Positions 47,811 through 58,736 are shown, counted from the stretch's first letter. The stretch: DNA of 64,000 nt from CAVYVZ01 sp963772065 (GCA_963772065.1 CAVYVZ010000010.1:558001-622000), one strand, 5' to 3'. Program-made: numbers and translations. The notes: a model not told the origin generated them from the letters alone.

Positions 47811-48997
47811 TGATGCTGGCATCGATCATCGTGTCGACTGTTCTGGCCTCCGCGGCCGCCGTCCCGGACGCTGGCGTTGCAGCGGCGATCGAAGCGCAGG
47901 GCGGCCGGGTCATGCGCGACCCGAGCGGCCAGATCGTCGAGATCTCGCTGGCGCGCACGTGGGCCACGGACGCCGATATCGAGCGGATTGCCGGCATCAG
48001 GACCCTGAAGACGGCTCGATCTGTCGCTGACCTACGTCTCGGACCGCGGCGCCGAGCGGCTGAAGGCGCTCGATCAGCTCGAGGAGCTGAATCTCTTCGC
48101 CGCCGAGTTCATCACCGATGCGGCGCATGGCGTTTCTCCGTGGGAATCAGCCAGCTGACGAACGCTGAACCTGCGTGGCACCGACGTGACCGACACCAGC
48201 CTCGCGTACATCGCCGAGCTTTCGCATCTGAAATCGCTCGACATCAGCTTCACGCAGATCACGCGACGTCGGCCTCGAGCATCTTGCGTCGCTGGCGCAG
48301 CTCGAAGAATTGAACCTTGGCGGCAACAAGATCAGCGGCGTCGGCCTTCACGTGCTGAAGCTGCTGCCGAAGCTGCAGGAAGCTGAGCTTCTACGGCATC
48401 CAGCGGCGCAACGCCGGCTGGTGCTGGGCGCCGGTGGTCACCGATCTGGAGCTCGAGACAATCTCGCTGCTCGGCGGCCTCGAGGAACTGAATATCGGCT
48501 CCGGCGTGGCGCTCGGCACGCCGCGGCCGAACGATCTGGGACCGGCCGACGGCGAGGCGGAATGCCGGATCGCGGGGGGCACGCGCATCACCGATCTCGG
48601 GCTGGCGAAGCTGACGAAGCTCAAGAAGCTGCAGCAGCCTCGATTTGAGCGGCTCGGCGATCACGCCGGACGCGCTCAAGGCGCTCGCGGCGCTGCCGGA
48701 CTTGCGGCGCCTGAGCCTGTGGAATGTGAAGGGACTCGACGACGCCGCGGCGCCGCACTTCGAGGCGCTCGGCAACCTGACGAGCCTGGATCTCTCCGAA
48801 CACGGCGGATCGGCGACGACACGCTCGCGCGCCTGGCAAGCTGCCCAACCTGCGGCGGCTGTATGTGAGCGAGACCAAGGTCACGCCGGAAGGGCTCGAC
48901 CGCATTCCGCACGCAGCATCCGGCGAGCGTGGTGTCGTGGGGCACATCGGCCCGCGCCGCGGGTGCCGCTCAGCCCAGGGAACGCAGGATGCGCGCT
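47810..48997 (+). CDS. exported leucine-rich-repeat protein 2, many frame shifts
   Basis: About 395 residues when repaired, beginning at ATG 47810, which overlaps the stop of the first leucine-rich-repeat gene. Signal peptide LASIIVSTVLASAAA. Repeats recognised in changing frames: LTYVSDRGAERLKALDQLEE, LNLRGTDVTDTSLAYIAELS, ISFTQITDVGLEHLASLAQL (after repair), LNLGGNKISGVGLHVLKLLP, ITDLGLAKLTKLKKLQ, LSGSAITPDALKALAALPDL and VSETKVTPEGLDR. Breaks lie near 48018, 48128, 48165, 48265, 48380, 48430, 48638, 48815 and 48910, roughly one per 100 bases and the densest in the window. The exact end is uncertain because the last break falls at the C-terminus. Same transcript as the first leucine-rich-repeat gene and the DUF1592 gene. 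Confidence 0.75.
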
Positions 48998-51061
48998 AGT
49001 CGGTTTTCGAACCGTGCTTGCCGCTGTCGTCTGGTCGCTGGCGTCCCGTCGCTCGGTGCACTGGCGCTCGCGCGCGTCGCGCTGTCGCGCGTCGGCGCGG
49101 CAAGCCGAGCCCAGGCAGCCGCAGGCGTCCGATTTCGTTCTCGCGGACGGTGTACCCGATCTTCGAAGCGGCGCAGTGCAGCGGGTGCCACAGCCGACGA
49201 CGGCGTCGCGTCGGCGACGCGGCTGCATTTTCCGGACGCGAACGCGAGCCCCGACGACATCGAAGCGTTCGGGCTCACGCTCGCCGCGCTGGTCGATCGC
49301 ACCGACCCGTCCAGATCGCTCCTGATCAACAAGCCGACCAACCGCGAGCGTCACACGGGCGGCGTACGGATCAAGCCCGGGTCGTTCGACGAGCAGGCGC
49401 TGCGTCGACTGGGTGCAGGCACCTGGCGCGCGTTCCCGAAGGCGCCGTGGCGGCGGCGCGCGAGCGGCTCGCGGCGAGCGACGTCGCGTCGGCGCCGACT
49501 CAGCTTCTCCGGCGGCTGACGCACAGCCAGTACAACAACACCGTGCGCGATCTGCTCGGCGACTACAGCCGCCCCGCGGATCGGTTTCCGCCCGAGGATT
49601 TCGTCAACGGCTTCAAGAACCAGTTGCGCACGCAGGGCATGCCGCCGCTGCTCGCCGAGGCCTACAGCGCCTCCGCCGAGAAGCTCGCGCTGAACGCGTT
49701 CCGCGCGGGCGACGTCAACGGGCTGGTGCCGTGCAAGCCCTCGTCGGCGACGCGACGCGAAATGCCGCGATCAGTTCGTGCAGCGCTTCGGCCTCCGCGC
49801 ATTCCGCCGACCGCTGACGCGAGGCCGAGCTTCGCCGGTACGCGGCGCTCTTCAGCGCGCAGGCGTCGAAGAGCGGACAAGTTCCTCGAAGGCGCGCGGG
49901 TCGTCGTCGAGGCGATGCTCCAGTCGCCGAAGTTCCTCTTCCACGCGGAGAGCGGCCCTGACGGACAGTCTCGCGACTACGAGATCGCCAGCCGGCTGGC
50001 GTACTTCCTGTGGGACACGATGCCCGACCAGCGTCTGTTCGACGCGGCGGCCAAGGGCGAGCTGCGGACGCCGGCAGGATATCGAGCGGGTGGCCCGACG
50101 CATGCTGGCGCAGCCGCCTGCGCGGCAGGCCGCCGACGAGTTCTTCGCGCAGTGGCTGCGCTTCGACCGCGTGCTCGGCTCGGTGAAGGATCGCCGCCGC
50201 TATCCCGAGTTCACGCCGGAACTGGCCGCGATGATGGTTCAGGAGACGCGCATGCTGCTCGGCAACCTGGTGTGGAACGACGGCAACTTCATGGAGGCGT
50301 TCACCGCCGACTACAGCTTCCTGAATTCCGACCTCGCGAGACTGTACGGCGTGCCGTCACCGTCCGGCGAATTCGAGCTCGTGAAGTTCCCTGCCGGCGC
50401 GACGCGCGCGGGCATCATCGGGCAGGCCTCGTTCCTGACGTCGACGGCGGGACCCGTCGAGACGTCGCCGACGGCGCGCGGGCATCTTCATCCGCGAGCA
50501 GCTGCTCTGCCAGCACGTCCCGAATCCGCCGCCCGGCGTGAACACCGAAGTACCGGAGCCAACGCCGGAGAAGCCGTTGCCGATGCGGCAGCGGATGCAG
50601 GTGCACATGGAGAGCCCGATGTGCGCGGGCTGCCATCGCCTGATGGACCCGATCGGGTTCGGCCTCGAGAACTACGACGCCGTGGGCCGATGGCGCGACG
50701 CCGAGCTCATCGAGTTCGGGACGGGACGCACAGGGAGCAAGAAGGTCGAGCTGCCCATCGACAGCAAGGGCGAGATCGCCGGCATCGCCAACTCGAGCTT
50801 CTCCGAGCCCGAGCAGATCGGGCGGGTGCTCGCCGACAAGCCGCGCGTGCCAGGAGTGCGTCGTCAAGCAGGTATTCCGGTTCGCGTTCGGCCGCGTGGA
50901 AACACGGCGCCGATCGCGACGCCGTCCGCGAGGCGTTTACGGCGTTTCGCGAGTCGGGATTCAAGTTCAAGGAGCTGCTGGTGGCGCTCGTCCGCTCGCC
51001 GCAGTTCCTCGATGGTTTGGACGAAAAAAGCCAGGTCACTCCGGCGCAGGTGGCGCGATAA
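48989..51061 (+). CDS. DUF1592/DUF1588/DUF1585 multi-domain c-type-cytochrome-like protein, frame shifts
   Basis: About 690 residues when repaired. Near the start, after a weak signal sequence, VYPIFEAAQCSGCHS carries a haem c CxxCH motif. Next come DUF1587-like sequence (LLRRLTHSQYNNTVRDLLGD), DUF1595, DUF1592 (FLEGARVVVEAMLQSPKFLF, SRLAYFLWDTMPDQRLFDAA), DUF1588 (PMCAGCHRLMDPIGFGLENY, a second Cys-x-x-Cys-His) and DUF1585 at the end (VFRFAFGRVETRRDRDAVRE). Frame changes occur near 49030-49190, 49440, 49760-49870, 50080, 50480, 50855 and 50900. The family is the standard partner of DUF1552 in Acidobacteriota and Planctomycetota. An electron-transfer or substrate-oxidising role in the periplasm is presumed. 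Confidence 0.85.
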
Positions 51062-51086
51062 TCCATAGAGCGAGGAGACAGTAGCG

Positions 51087-52382
51087 ATGGCGCTCAGCAG
51101 ACGACGGTTCCTGCGGAACATGAGCATGACGGGTGCGGCGATTCGCATCGGATTGCCGCCGTTGGCCGGCATGTTCAATACGAACGGCACCGCGTACGCC
51201 GCGACCGCCGCCGGAAAGGCGATTTCGCCCCGCTTCCTCTTCTGGTTCAACGGCAACGGCATCCCCGAGCGCTACTGGATCCCCAGGGAGATCGGCTCCG
51301 GCTTCGAGCTGACGCCGTGCCTGGCTCCGCTGAAGTCGCTGCAGAACGACATCCACGTCATCAGCGGCATCGACAATCCGAACGCGCGCGTGACGGCGCC
51401 GGGCAACACCCACCACAAATCGATGAGCGCGCTGGTGTCGGGCACGCCGTACACCGGGCGCGGCGCCGGCGGCGCGTCGATCGATCAAGTCGTGGCCGGT
51501 GCGATGAAGGGGGACTCACGGTTCCGCTCGCTGCAGGTCGGCGTCTGCCAGGAATCGCACGGCGAGAACATCCACCGCAATCTGAGCTGGGCGGGCGCGG
51601 ATCGCGCGCTGCCGCCCGAGATGATCCCGCAGAACCTCTTCGACCGTCTCTTCGGCGTGCGCGACCAGAGCTGGGTCGGCCGCAAGAAGAGCGTGCTCGA
51701 CGCGGTGCGCGAGGACCTCGCGGAACTGCAGCCGGCGCTCGGCCAGTCCGACCGCCATCGGCTCGACGAGCACCTGACGTCGGTGCGCGAGCTGGAACGC
51801 GCCATCGCCAGCCTGCCGTCAGACTACGGGAAGAACCTCAAGGAACCTGAAGACGTCGCGGACCTGACGGACTATCCGCGCATCGCCAAGATCCAGTCAG
51901 ACCTCGTCGTCCATGCGCTCGCGTCGGGGCAGACCCGCGTCGTGTCGTACATGCTCACGAAGTGTCAGAGCCTGACACGGCTGCCGTGGCTCGGGTACAC
52001 GCGCCTGCGGCATCACGACTACACGCACACCAACGGCGAGTCGCCCGAGGGCCAGCGGATCATGCGCGACATCTGCCGGTGGCACGTCGAGGAATTCGCG
52101 TACCTGGTGGCGCGGCTGAAGTCGGTACCCGAAGGAGACGGCACGCTGCTCGACAACACCTGCGCGATCTTCGCGCACGAGCACGCCGAAGCGAACCCGC
52201 ACAAGGACAACGGCCTTGCGCTCATCCTCGCGGGCCATGCCGGCGGGATGAAGACCGGGCTGCATTCGAAGATGCGGAACACGATCGGCGATCTCTATCT
52301 GACCGTCGCCGAGGAAGTGTTCAAGATGCCGCTCGAGAAGGGCTTCCCGACCGCCGAGAAGAAGATTACTGGGATCGTCTAG
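51087..52382 (+). CDS. DUF1552 protein, Tat-exported
   Basis: A 431-residue uninterrupted gene. Twin-arginine signal SRRRFLRNMSMTGAAIRIGL. The DUF1552 body includes RFLFWFNGNGIPERYWIPRE, DIHVISGIDNPN, NTHHKSMSALVSGTPYTG, FRSLQVGVCQESHGENIHRN and a late ALILAGHAGGMKTGLHSKMR. The overall layout resembles the DUF1501/sulfatase-like alkaline-phosphatase fold (conserved His/Asp clusters such as HHDYTH and HEHAEANPH). The biochemical function is unproven. It follows the DUF1592 gene by 25 bases and the two are nearly always paired. It overlaps the convergent VOC gene by four bases at its end. Confidence 0.9.
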   Translation: MALSRRRFLRNMSMTGAAIRIGLPPLAGMFNTNGTAYAATAAGKAISPRFLFWFNGNGIPERYWIPREIGSGFELTPCLAPLKSLQNDIHVISGIDNPNARVTAPGNTHHKSMSALVSGTPYTGRGAGGASIDQVVAGAMKGDSRFRSLQVGVCQESHGENIHRNLSWAGADRALPPEMIPQNLFDRLFGVRDQSWVGRKKSVLDAVREDLAELQPALGQSDRHRLDEHLTSVRELERAIASLPSDYGKNLKEPEDVADLTDYPRIAKIQSDLVVHALASGQTRVVSYMLTKCQSLTRLPWLGYTRLRHHDYTHTNGESPEGQRIMRDICRWHVEEFAYLVARLKSVPEGDGTLLDNTCAIFAHEHAEANPHKDNGLALILAGHAGGMKTGLHSKMRNTIGDLYLTVAEEVFKMPLEKGFPTAEKKITGIV

Positions 52383-52771
52383 CGGCTCTTTGTGCTTCGT
52401 GCGCCGAAGGCGAGGAGCCGGCCATCACAGTCCTTCACGACAAATTCGCGCGAGTGCCAGGGCGTGTCGCCAAGGGCTCGTGTGAACTCGATTCCGCGGC
52501 CGGCATACTCGGCGTACAGCGCGTCCGCGTCCTCGATGAACAGATAGGCGTCGAGCAACTCGTCGGCGTATTTATCGGGATTGGGCGCGGGCGACTGGGC
52601 GAGGCGGAAATGAATTCTGTGCTCGTCGCGTGCGATGATGGCGTAGACCGGCGGGTCATGCCACGTGCCGAGACATTCGAAGCCAAGTTTGTCCCTGTAA
52701 TACGCGAGAGTTGCAGGCAGGTCCGTGGTGAAGAACTGGGGCGCGATCTGGCGGATCATCGCGTTCAACAT
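52379..52771 (-). CDS. VOC family protein
   Basis: A protein of about 130 residues starting at ATG 52771 (the internal ATG 52759 is an alternative). It is one VOC domain: QFFTTDLPATLAYYRDKLGF, WHDPPVYAIIARDEHRIHFR, LLDAYLFIEDADALYAEYAG, closing DTPWHSREFVVKDCDGRLLA. This resembles bleomycin-resistance/glyoxalase proteins, with no evidence for a particular ligand. Its stop overlaps the convergent DUF1552 gene by four bases. It lies downstream of the DUF6265 gene on the same strand, about 40 bases apart. Confidence 0.82.
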   Translation of the reverse strand: MLNAMIRQIAPQFFTTDLPATLAYYRDKLGFECLGTWHDPPVYAIIARDEHRIHFRLAQSPAPNPDKYADELLDAYLFIEDADALYAEYAGRGIEFTRALGDTPWHSREFVVKDCDGRLLAFGARSTKSR

Positions 52772-52812
52772 AGCACGGGGCGCGACACGACTACTTCTTC
52801 TGTTTCCTCGAG

Positions 52813-53292
52813 CTAGCGTGCCGGCCGAAGCACGAACGTCTCTCCTCGCGTGCCGCCGTCGCTGACGCGCGCCTCCAGGCTTCCATCGGCGCGCTTTGCG
52901 TAGCGAATCATCTTCGGGAAATCGTGCCCGGGATTCTCGAACGTCGCGCTCCCCTTGCTCACCTGCGTCAACGCGAACTCGGTCGGCGGACGGCCGTTCG
53001 GCTGCGCGATGTACACGAGGCCGCCGTCGCGCTCGACGATCCGAAGGAACTCGAACGCGACCATGCGATCGCCCTTGATGGTTCTCGACACCGCCAGCAT
53101 CGCTCCACCGGCGGGTGCCGTCCACCGTTCCTCGACGCTCATCGGTCCATCACTGCCCTGCCACGCTCCGGCGAGCCAGGCGACGTCTGAAATGGTTGCG
53201 CGCGCCTGCTGCTCCGCGGCGGACCCACGGGAGCAGTAGTCGATGAAAGCAGCCGCGATCAGAGCGATGAGGGTGTAAGAGATTTTCTCCAC
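52813..53292 (-). CDS. exported DUF6265 family protein
   Basis: A 159-residue protein. Signal peptide or anchor SYTLIALIAAAFIDYCS. The single domain begins VAWLAGAWQGSDGPMSVEER and includes AGGAMLAVSRTIKGDRMVAF, GLVYIAQPNGRPPTEFAL and ATFENPGHDFPKMIRYAKRA, the order of DUF6265, a lipocalin-like family common in Acidobacteriota. Function unknown; it could bind a small hydrophobic ligand in the envelope. Divergent from the AraC-type regulator gene about 70 bases away, which may control it. Confidence 0.82.
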   Translation of the reverse strand: MEKISYTLIALIAAAFIDYCSRGSAAEQQARATISDVAWLAGAWQGSDGPMSVEERWTAPAGGAMLAVSRTIKGDRMVAFEFLRIVERDGGLVYIAQPNGRPPTEFALTQVSKGSATFENPGHDFPKMIRYAKRADGSLEARVSDGGTRGETFVLRPAR

Positions 53293-53362
53293 GAGCCAAC
53301 TCTAGCCGCGGACGGCCGACGGACGCTTGAACAAAAGCGACCTATGGTACGCTCGGCGGCCG

Positions 53363-54232
53363 ATGCGCTACGCGGAGCACGCACCGTCACCCGGACTCGT
53401 GCCGTTCGTCCGCTGCTTCTGGACGCTCGAAGGGGAGGCGTCCGATCTTGGCGAGCCGGTGCAGCCGATTCTGCCCGATGGCTGTCCGGAGCTGGTGATA
53501 CATCTCGGTGACACGTTCGAGCGTCTCTACCCGGACGGCCGGATCGAACGCCAGGCGTCAGTGCTGCTGGCCGGCCAGCTCACGAGCCACGTGACGATCA
53601 GGCCGACGGGCCGCGTCGCGGTCGTCGGCGTCAGGTTCCATCCCGATGGCGCGGCCGGGCTCGTGGATGCTCCACAGCACGACCTGGTGGGGCTCACCAT
53701 CGACCTCGATGCGCTGTCGCCCGCGCTCGGCCGGTCGCTGCGCATGGCGAGCGGGGCGACCTCCTCTCCAGAGGTTGCACTCCGCGCCGTGCAACAAAGC
53801 CTGGTGAATTGGGTGGACACATCGCGTTCGGATCCCCGGATGCGATATGCCGTGGACGTCATCCAGCGTCACCGCGGCAACGTATCCATCGACGCGCTGG
53901 CCCGCCGCATCGGATGGACGCGGCGGCACCTCGAGCGGCGCTTCCAGGCGGCCGTGGGTATCGCTCCCAAACGGCTCGGGCGCATCGCGCGTTTTCAGTC
54001 GGCGCTTCGAGTGCTCGAGCAGGCGGACGCACCGAAGGGGAGCATCCGCGCCGCGGTAGCCGGAGGGTACGCGGATCAGGCCCACTTCATTCGCGAGTTC
54101 CACGAGCTCGCGGGATGCGCGCCAGGTGCCCACCTGCTCCGCAATGCGGAGCTGAACGGCTACTTCAGCCGCCAGGCCTCGTCGAAGAACCCGGAGACGA
54201 CGATGTCTCCGTTCGCGCGCAGCACGGAATAG
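53363..54232 (+). CDS. AraC-family regulator with DUF6597 sensor domain
   Basis: About 289 residues from ATG 53363. N-terminal DUF6597 domain (about 1-150): PSPGLVPFVRCFWTLEGEAS, PILPDGCPELVIHLGD, VVGVRFHPDGAAGLVDAPQH. The C-terminal AraC DNA-binding domain has two helix-turn-helices: VSIDALARRIGWTRRHLERR and IRAAVAGGYADQAHFIREFH. The N-domain is common in regulators of ligand-responsive stress genes. The final 72 bases overlap the end of the convergent esterase gene, an unusually long antisense overlap. Likely target: the divergent DUF6265 gene. Confidence 0.9.
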   Translation: MRYAEHAPSPGLVPFVRCFWTLEGEASDLGEPVQPILPDGCPELVIHLGDTFERLYPDGRIERQASVLLAGQLTSHVTIRPTGRVAVVGVRFHPDGAAGLVDAPQHDLVGLTIDLDALSPALGRSLRMASGATSSPEVALRAVQQSLVNWVDTSRSDPRMRYAVDVIQRHRGNVSIDALARRIGWTRRHLERRFQAAVGIAPKRLGRIARFQSALRVLEQADAPKGSIRAAVAGGYADQAHFIREFHELAGCAPGAHLLRNAELNGYFSRQASSKNPETTMSPFARSTE

Positions 54233-56073
54233 TCACCGAGCCTCGGATACAGCCACGCGTTGGTGCCGCGGAAGTCGGCATCGCCGAAGGTGTGGCCGCT
54301 GTTGATCACCACGTACCGCTTCGGGTTGAGCGGGTTCGGATAGATCAGCACCGGGATGTGGGCGGCCGCGTCGAACGTCTGCTGGCCTATCGCAATCGAT
54401 CCCCTCGACCAGCGAATAGGCAGCCTGTCAACGACCTTCGCAATCACGCTGTTGCTGCCGGGATCGCCGAAGAGGATCAGGTTGTAGCTGGCGATGTCGG
54501 ATGCCGACACCGCACGGTCGTCCTTGACGCGGACGTCGCCACGCAGCCATTTCGCGAAGTTTGCATTGAAGAGGTCGAACGTCTTCGTGGCCCATTCCTG
54601 CGCCACGCCGTTCCACGCCGCTCCGGAAGGCCGCACGCACAGGAACCCGTCCATGAACGCGTCGTCAACGGGCCCCTGCAGGCCGTGCACCTTGCGAAGG
54701 CCGCGAACGGGACCTTTCGCGACGGTCCATTTGCCCTGATTCCGCTCGAACGACGGGTTCGACCCGGCCTCGAGCGTCTGGCCGTCGATCGAGAAGGTCG
54801 CTCGCGGAGCGTCGAAGCGAATGCGGCTGATGTTCTTCGTCGTCACCGTGTAGCGCGTGCCATCAGCCGACCTCGCCGCATCCACGTCGGCGCGCGCGTA
54901 GGTTTCGTCCAGCCCTTCCACGGTCAGCCAGTGCGCCCGGTTGAATCGCGTCGTGTAGGTGACGAAGCGCACGCGCGACGGAATCTGGTCGGCGGCCTCG
55001 AGCGCCTTCGTGATGAACGCGCTCGATTCGGCCTTGCTCTCCGGGTGCCACGAGTGCGCCGTCTTCGGGCCGACGAGGAAGAGCGCCAGGAGATCCTTCG
55101 TCGTCCAGCGATAGGGGCCGTCCTGCTCGAACCGAAACCCTTCCTTCATCAGCTGCTCGCGGATGTTGACGGACGCCTGCAGCTGGCGATCGTTCTCGCC
55201 CCCGTAGCCGACGGTCGGCGTGTTGAACGCGTTCAGCGAGTAATCGACCGCGTCGTAGTAGTGAAGCATCGCTTCCTGATAGGGCGGCAGGTTCTCCCGC
55301 TGGCCATAGCGGCGCGTCTCCGTGTATCCCGCGCCGGCCTCGATCGCGCCCCATCGTCCGGGATGGTGCAGGCCAAGGTGCCATGAGCTGGCGCCACCCA
55401 TCGAGAAACCGCGCAGGGCGATACGCTTCGGATCGATTCGGTACCGCTGCTGCACCGACGCGAGCGCCTCGAAGAGGTCGGCTTCGCCCGCCCACCGGTA
55501 CGACACGTTGGTCCGCCCGAGCGGCTCCAACTGGATGTAATCCTGGTCGGGAGGGGATCGGCCGGTCGCTCTCCTGCCGGATGATGAAGTCGACCTCGTT
55601 CATCGTCCTGTTGGTTCCGTGCTGCCAGATGTCGAGGCGGATCGGACTTCGTCCCGTCGTACAGACTCGGGGATCGTCAGGCCGTACGGCTGCACGCTGC
55701 CGTCGATCCGCGACACGTAGCCGCGAACGACGTGGCCTTTCTTCTTCGGCCAGGTAGGCGCGCCTGACTCCAGCTCGCGGGCGCGAGCGAGTCCCCTGTC
55801 GAGGACGGCAATCGTGTTCGGCGCGAACTCTTCCCTCGCAAACTCCTCCGGGAATTTCAGGATATACGCGGCTGCCCTGCGATAGACGTCAACGTCGGCG
55901 ACGAGCGCCGCGTCCAACCCTCTGCCGCCAAGCGCCGTGACGCGCGCGCTGAGATCGGCCAGCTTGCTCTCGATCTGAAGTTTCTGCTCGGCGCCTGGCG
56001 GGAACACCTGCGGCGGCGGAGTCTGCGCGGCAGCGGCCACCGTAATGGCGATGAAGAAGGAAATGGTTCGCAT
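54160..56073 (-). CDS. exported prolyl-oligopeptidase-like esterase, two frame shifts
   Basis: About 635 residues when repaired, starting at ATG 56073. Signal peptide ISFFIAITVAAAAQ. An N-terminal helical region (LADLSARVTALGGRGLDAAL) precedes the hydrolase: LALRGFSMGGASSWHLGLHH-type nucleophile elbow (GFSMGGAS), later GENDRQLQASVNIREQLMKE, and a probable catalytic His in VINSGHTFGDADF near the end. Frames change at about 55640 (after SVRRD) and 55555 (before DYIQLEPLGRTNVSYRW). Family members are secreted alpha/beta hydrolases of the dienelactone/POP group with unknown substrates. Ends inside the last codons of the AraC gene on the other strand. Confidence 0.82.
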
Positions 56074-56151
56074 TGGTCGAATGAGCGGCAAGAATACACC
56101 GGCTGCCGCAACTGAACGAACCGCGACGCCCGCGTATCGTATTTACCCGTC

Positions 56152-58602
56152 ATGAGACTCAGACAGATTCTCCGCCGGCTCACGCAGTTACCCCTGTTCA
56201 CGACCGTTGCGGTGGCGACGCTTGCCGTCGGCATCGGGGCGAATACGGCAATGTTCAGCGTCGTCCAAGGCGTTCTGCTGAAGCCCCTGCCCTATCCGGA
56301 GCCGGACGGCCTCATCGCGGTGGACCACGCCGCTCCCGGGGTGAACGTGGAGAACGCCGGTTCGGCCGAGTTTCTGCACTTCACGTATCGAGACGAGGCG
56401 CGGACGCTGCGCGACATCGGCCTATGGAGATCTGGGACGAGGAGCGTGACGGGCCTCGCGACGCCTGAGGAGGTTCGTGTTCTGCAGGTCACCGCGAGCG
56501 TCCTCCCGATGCTTGGCGCCCAGCCGCTTCTGGGCCGACTGTTCACGCCGCAGGACGACGCGCCGGGCAGCCCGCGCACTGTCGTCGTGACGTGGGGCTA
56601 CTGGACCGCGAAGCTTGGTGCAGCACCATCGGCGATTGGACAACGCATCGTTCTGAACGGGGAGCCCACGGAAGTCATCGGCGTTCTGCCCGAAAGATTC
56701 CGCTTCCTCGACGTCGAGACCGCGCTCATCCTGCCATTGCGGATCGACCGCAACCAGACCCTTCTCGGAGGCTTCAACTACCAATCGATCGCACGGCTGA
56801 AACCCGGCGTCAGCGTCGAGCAGGCGAACGTGGAATTCGCACGGCTGATTCCCGTCGCCTTGCAGCGCTTTCCTCCGTTCCCTGGCGGCTCGGCGAAGAT
56901 GTTCGAGGATGCGCGGCTCACGCCGACGTCGCGCGGATTGAAGGACAGTCTGATCGGCGACGTGGGGACCGTGCTCTGGGTCCTGATGGCAACGATCGGC
57001 ATCGTCCTACTCATCGCGTGCGCGAACGTCGCGAACCTGCTGCTCGTGCGCGCGGAGGGCCGCCAGCAGGAGCTGGCGATCCGCGCCGCGCTCGGCGCGA
57101 GCTGGTCGCGGATCGCGCGCGAGCTGCTCGCCGAAAGCGTCATTCTCGGATTGTTCGGCGGTGTGCTCGGTGTGGCGCTCGCGTACGGAGCCGTACGCTG
57201 GCTGCTTGCGATCGCCCCGGGCAATCTTCCGCGCCTTCACGAGATCTCGATCGACGGCGGCGTCATGCTCTTCACGCTGGCGATTTCGATTCTCGCCGGT
57301 CTGCTGTTCGGCATCATCCCGGTCATGAAGTATGCCGGCCCGCGCGTGGCGGCGGCGCTGCGCGCCGGCGGCCGAACGTTGAGCGAGAGCCGCGAGCGGC
57401 ATCGCGCGAGGAGCACGCTCGTCGTCGTGCAGGTCGCGCTCGCGCTGGTGCTGCTCATCAGCTCGGCCTTGATGATCCGCACGTTCCAGGCGCTGCGGAA
57501 TGTGCAGCCCGGCTTCAATCGGCCCGAAGAGGTCCTCACGATTAGGGTGTCGATTCCAGAGTCGCAGGTACGCGAGCCGGTCGCGGTCGCACGCATGGAG
57601 CAGGCGATCGCCGACAAGATCGCCGCTATTTCGGGCGTGCGGTCGGTCGGACTCACATCCACGCTGCCGATGGACGGATCCGGATGGAGCGATCCGGTTT
57701 TCGCACAGGACCACACCTACGGGGAGTCGCACATTCCTCCAGTCCGGCGATTCAGGTTCATCGCGCCGGGCCTGCTCTCGACGCTCGGCAGGCCGCTCGT
57801 TGCGGGCCGCGATTTCACGTGGACAGACGTGTACGGCAAACGACCCGTCGTAATGGTGTCGGAAAGCCTCGCGCGTGAGCTGTGGAGGGAACCGTCGGCG
57901 GCGATTGGCAAGCGGATCCGCGCCTTCAAAGGACCCTGGCACGAGGTGGTTGCCGTGGTGAGCGATGGGCGCGATGACGGAGTAGACCAGAAGCCGCCAT
58001 CGACGGTCTTGTGGCCCATCCTGATGGACGATTTCGCCGGCAACGCGAGCTTCATCATGCGCTCGCTGTCGTACGCGATCCGGAGCAGCCGAACTGGCTC
58101 GGAAGGCTTTCTCAACGAAGTGAGCCGGGCGGTCTGGTCGGTCAACCCCAACCTGCCGCTGGCCAGCGTGCGTACCCTCGACGAGATCTATCGGAGATCG
58201 ATGGCTCGGACGTCGTTCACGCTGGTCATGCTCGCCATCGCCGGTGCCATGGCGCTGCTCCTCGGCCTGGCGGGGATCTACGGTGTGATCTCGTACTCGG
58301 TGTCACAGCGCACGCGCGAGATTGGCATCCGCATGGCGCTCGGCGCAAAGAACCGTGAAGTCACAGGCATGTTCGTCGGCCACGGACTGCGACTGGCCGC
58401 CTTCGGCGTGGCGGCCGGTCTTGCGGCCGCATTCACCACCACCCGATTCATGTCGACGCTGCTCTTCAACGTGAGCCCGGTCGATCCCGTGACCTACGTC
58501 GCTGTCGCGGTCAGCCTCCTGGCTGCGACGATGCTGGCGAGCTACGTGCCGGCGTTGCGGGCGACGTCCGTCGATCCCGTCGAGGCGCTCCGGGCCGAAT
58601 AG
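56152..58602 (+). CDS. ADOP-type (MacB/FtsX-like) ABC permease
   Basis: An 816-residue inner-membrane permease, uninterrupted. N-terminal segment LFTTVAVATLAVGIGANTAM. A first periplasmic core follows, then membrane block IVLLIACANVANLLLVRAEG and ALGASWSRIARELLAESVIL. After a second core comes the C-terminal block LLGLAGIYGVISYSVSQRTR and an end PALRATSVDPVEALRAE. No ATPase gene is near, the normal condition for this family. It lacks the long N-terminal extension of the PadR-linked copy at 22152, and no regulator accompanies it. Divergent from the esterase gene, 78 bases between starts. Confidence 0.92.
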   Translation: MRLRQILRRLTQLPLFTTVAVATLAVGIGANTAMFSVVQGVLLKPLPYPEPDGLIAVDHAAPGVNVENAGSAEFLHFTYRDEARTLRDIGLWRSGTRSVTGLATPEEVRVLQVTASVLPMLGAQPLLGRLFTPQDDAPGSPRTVVVTWGYWTAKLGAAPSAIGQRIVLNGEPTEVIGVLPERFRFLDVETALILPLRIDRNQTLLGGFNYQSIARLKPGVSVEQANVEFARLIPVALQRFPPFPGGSAKMFEDARLTPTSRGLKDSLIGDVGTVLWVLMATIGIVLLIACANVANLLLVRAEGRQQELAIRAALGASWSRIARELLAESVILGLFGGVLGVALAYGAVRWLLAIAPGNLPRLHEISIDGGVMLFTLAISILAGLLFGIIPVMKYAGPRVAAALRAGGRTLSESRERHRARSTLVVVQVALALVLLISSALMIRTFQALRNVQPGFNRPEEVLTIRVSIPESQVREPVAVARMEQAIADKIAAISGVRSVGLTSTLPMDGSGWSDPVFAQDHTYGESHIPPVRRFRFIAPGLLSTLGRPLVAGRDFTWTDVYGKRPVVMVSESLARELWREPSAAIGKRIRAFKGPWHEVVAVVSDGRDDGVDQKPPSTVLWPILMDDFAGNASFIMRSLSYAIRSSRTGSEGFLNEVSRAVWSVNPNLPLASVRTLDEIYRRSMARTSFTLVMLAIAGAMALLLGLAGIYGVISYSVSQRTREIGIRMALGAKNREVTGMFVGHGLRLAAFGVAAGLAAAFTTTRFMSTLLFNVSPVDPVTYVAVAVSLLAATMLASYVPALRATSVDPVEALRAE

Positions 58603-58736
58603 CCGCGTGGTGGCCGGGTTACTGATCTCCTCACGATCCGCCGATACATGAACGGGGAGTCCTCGACGTGTGTGCACTTCCGCGAAGTGACGCCACACGG
58701 CGGGCACCCTTGCCACGGTCACGGGAGGAGGCTCCG

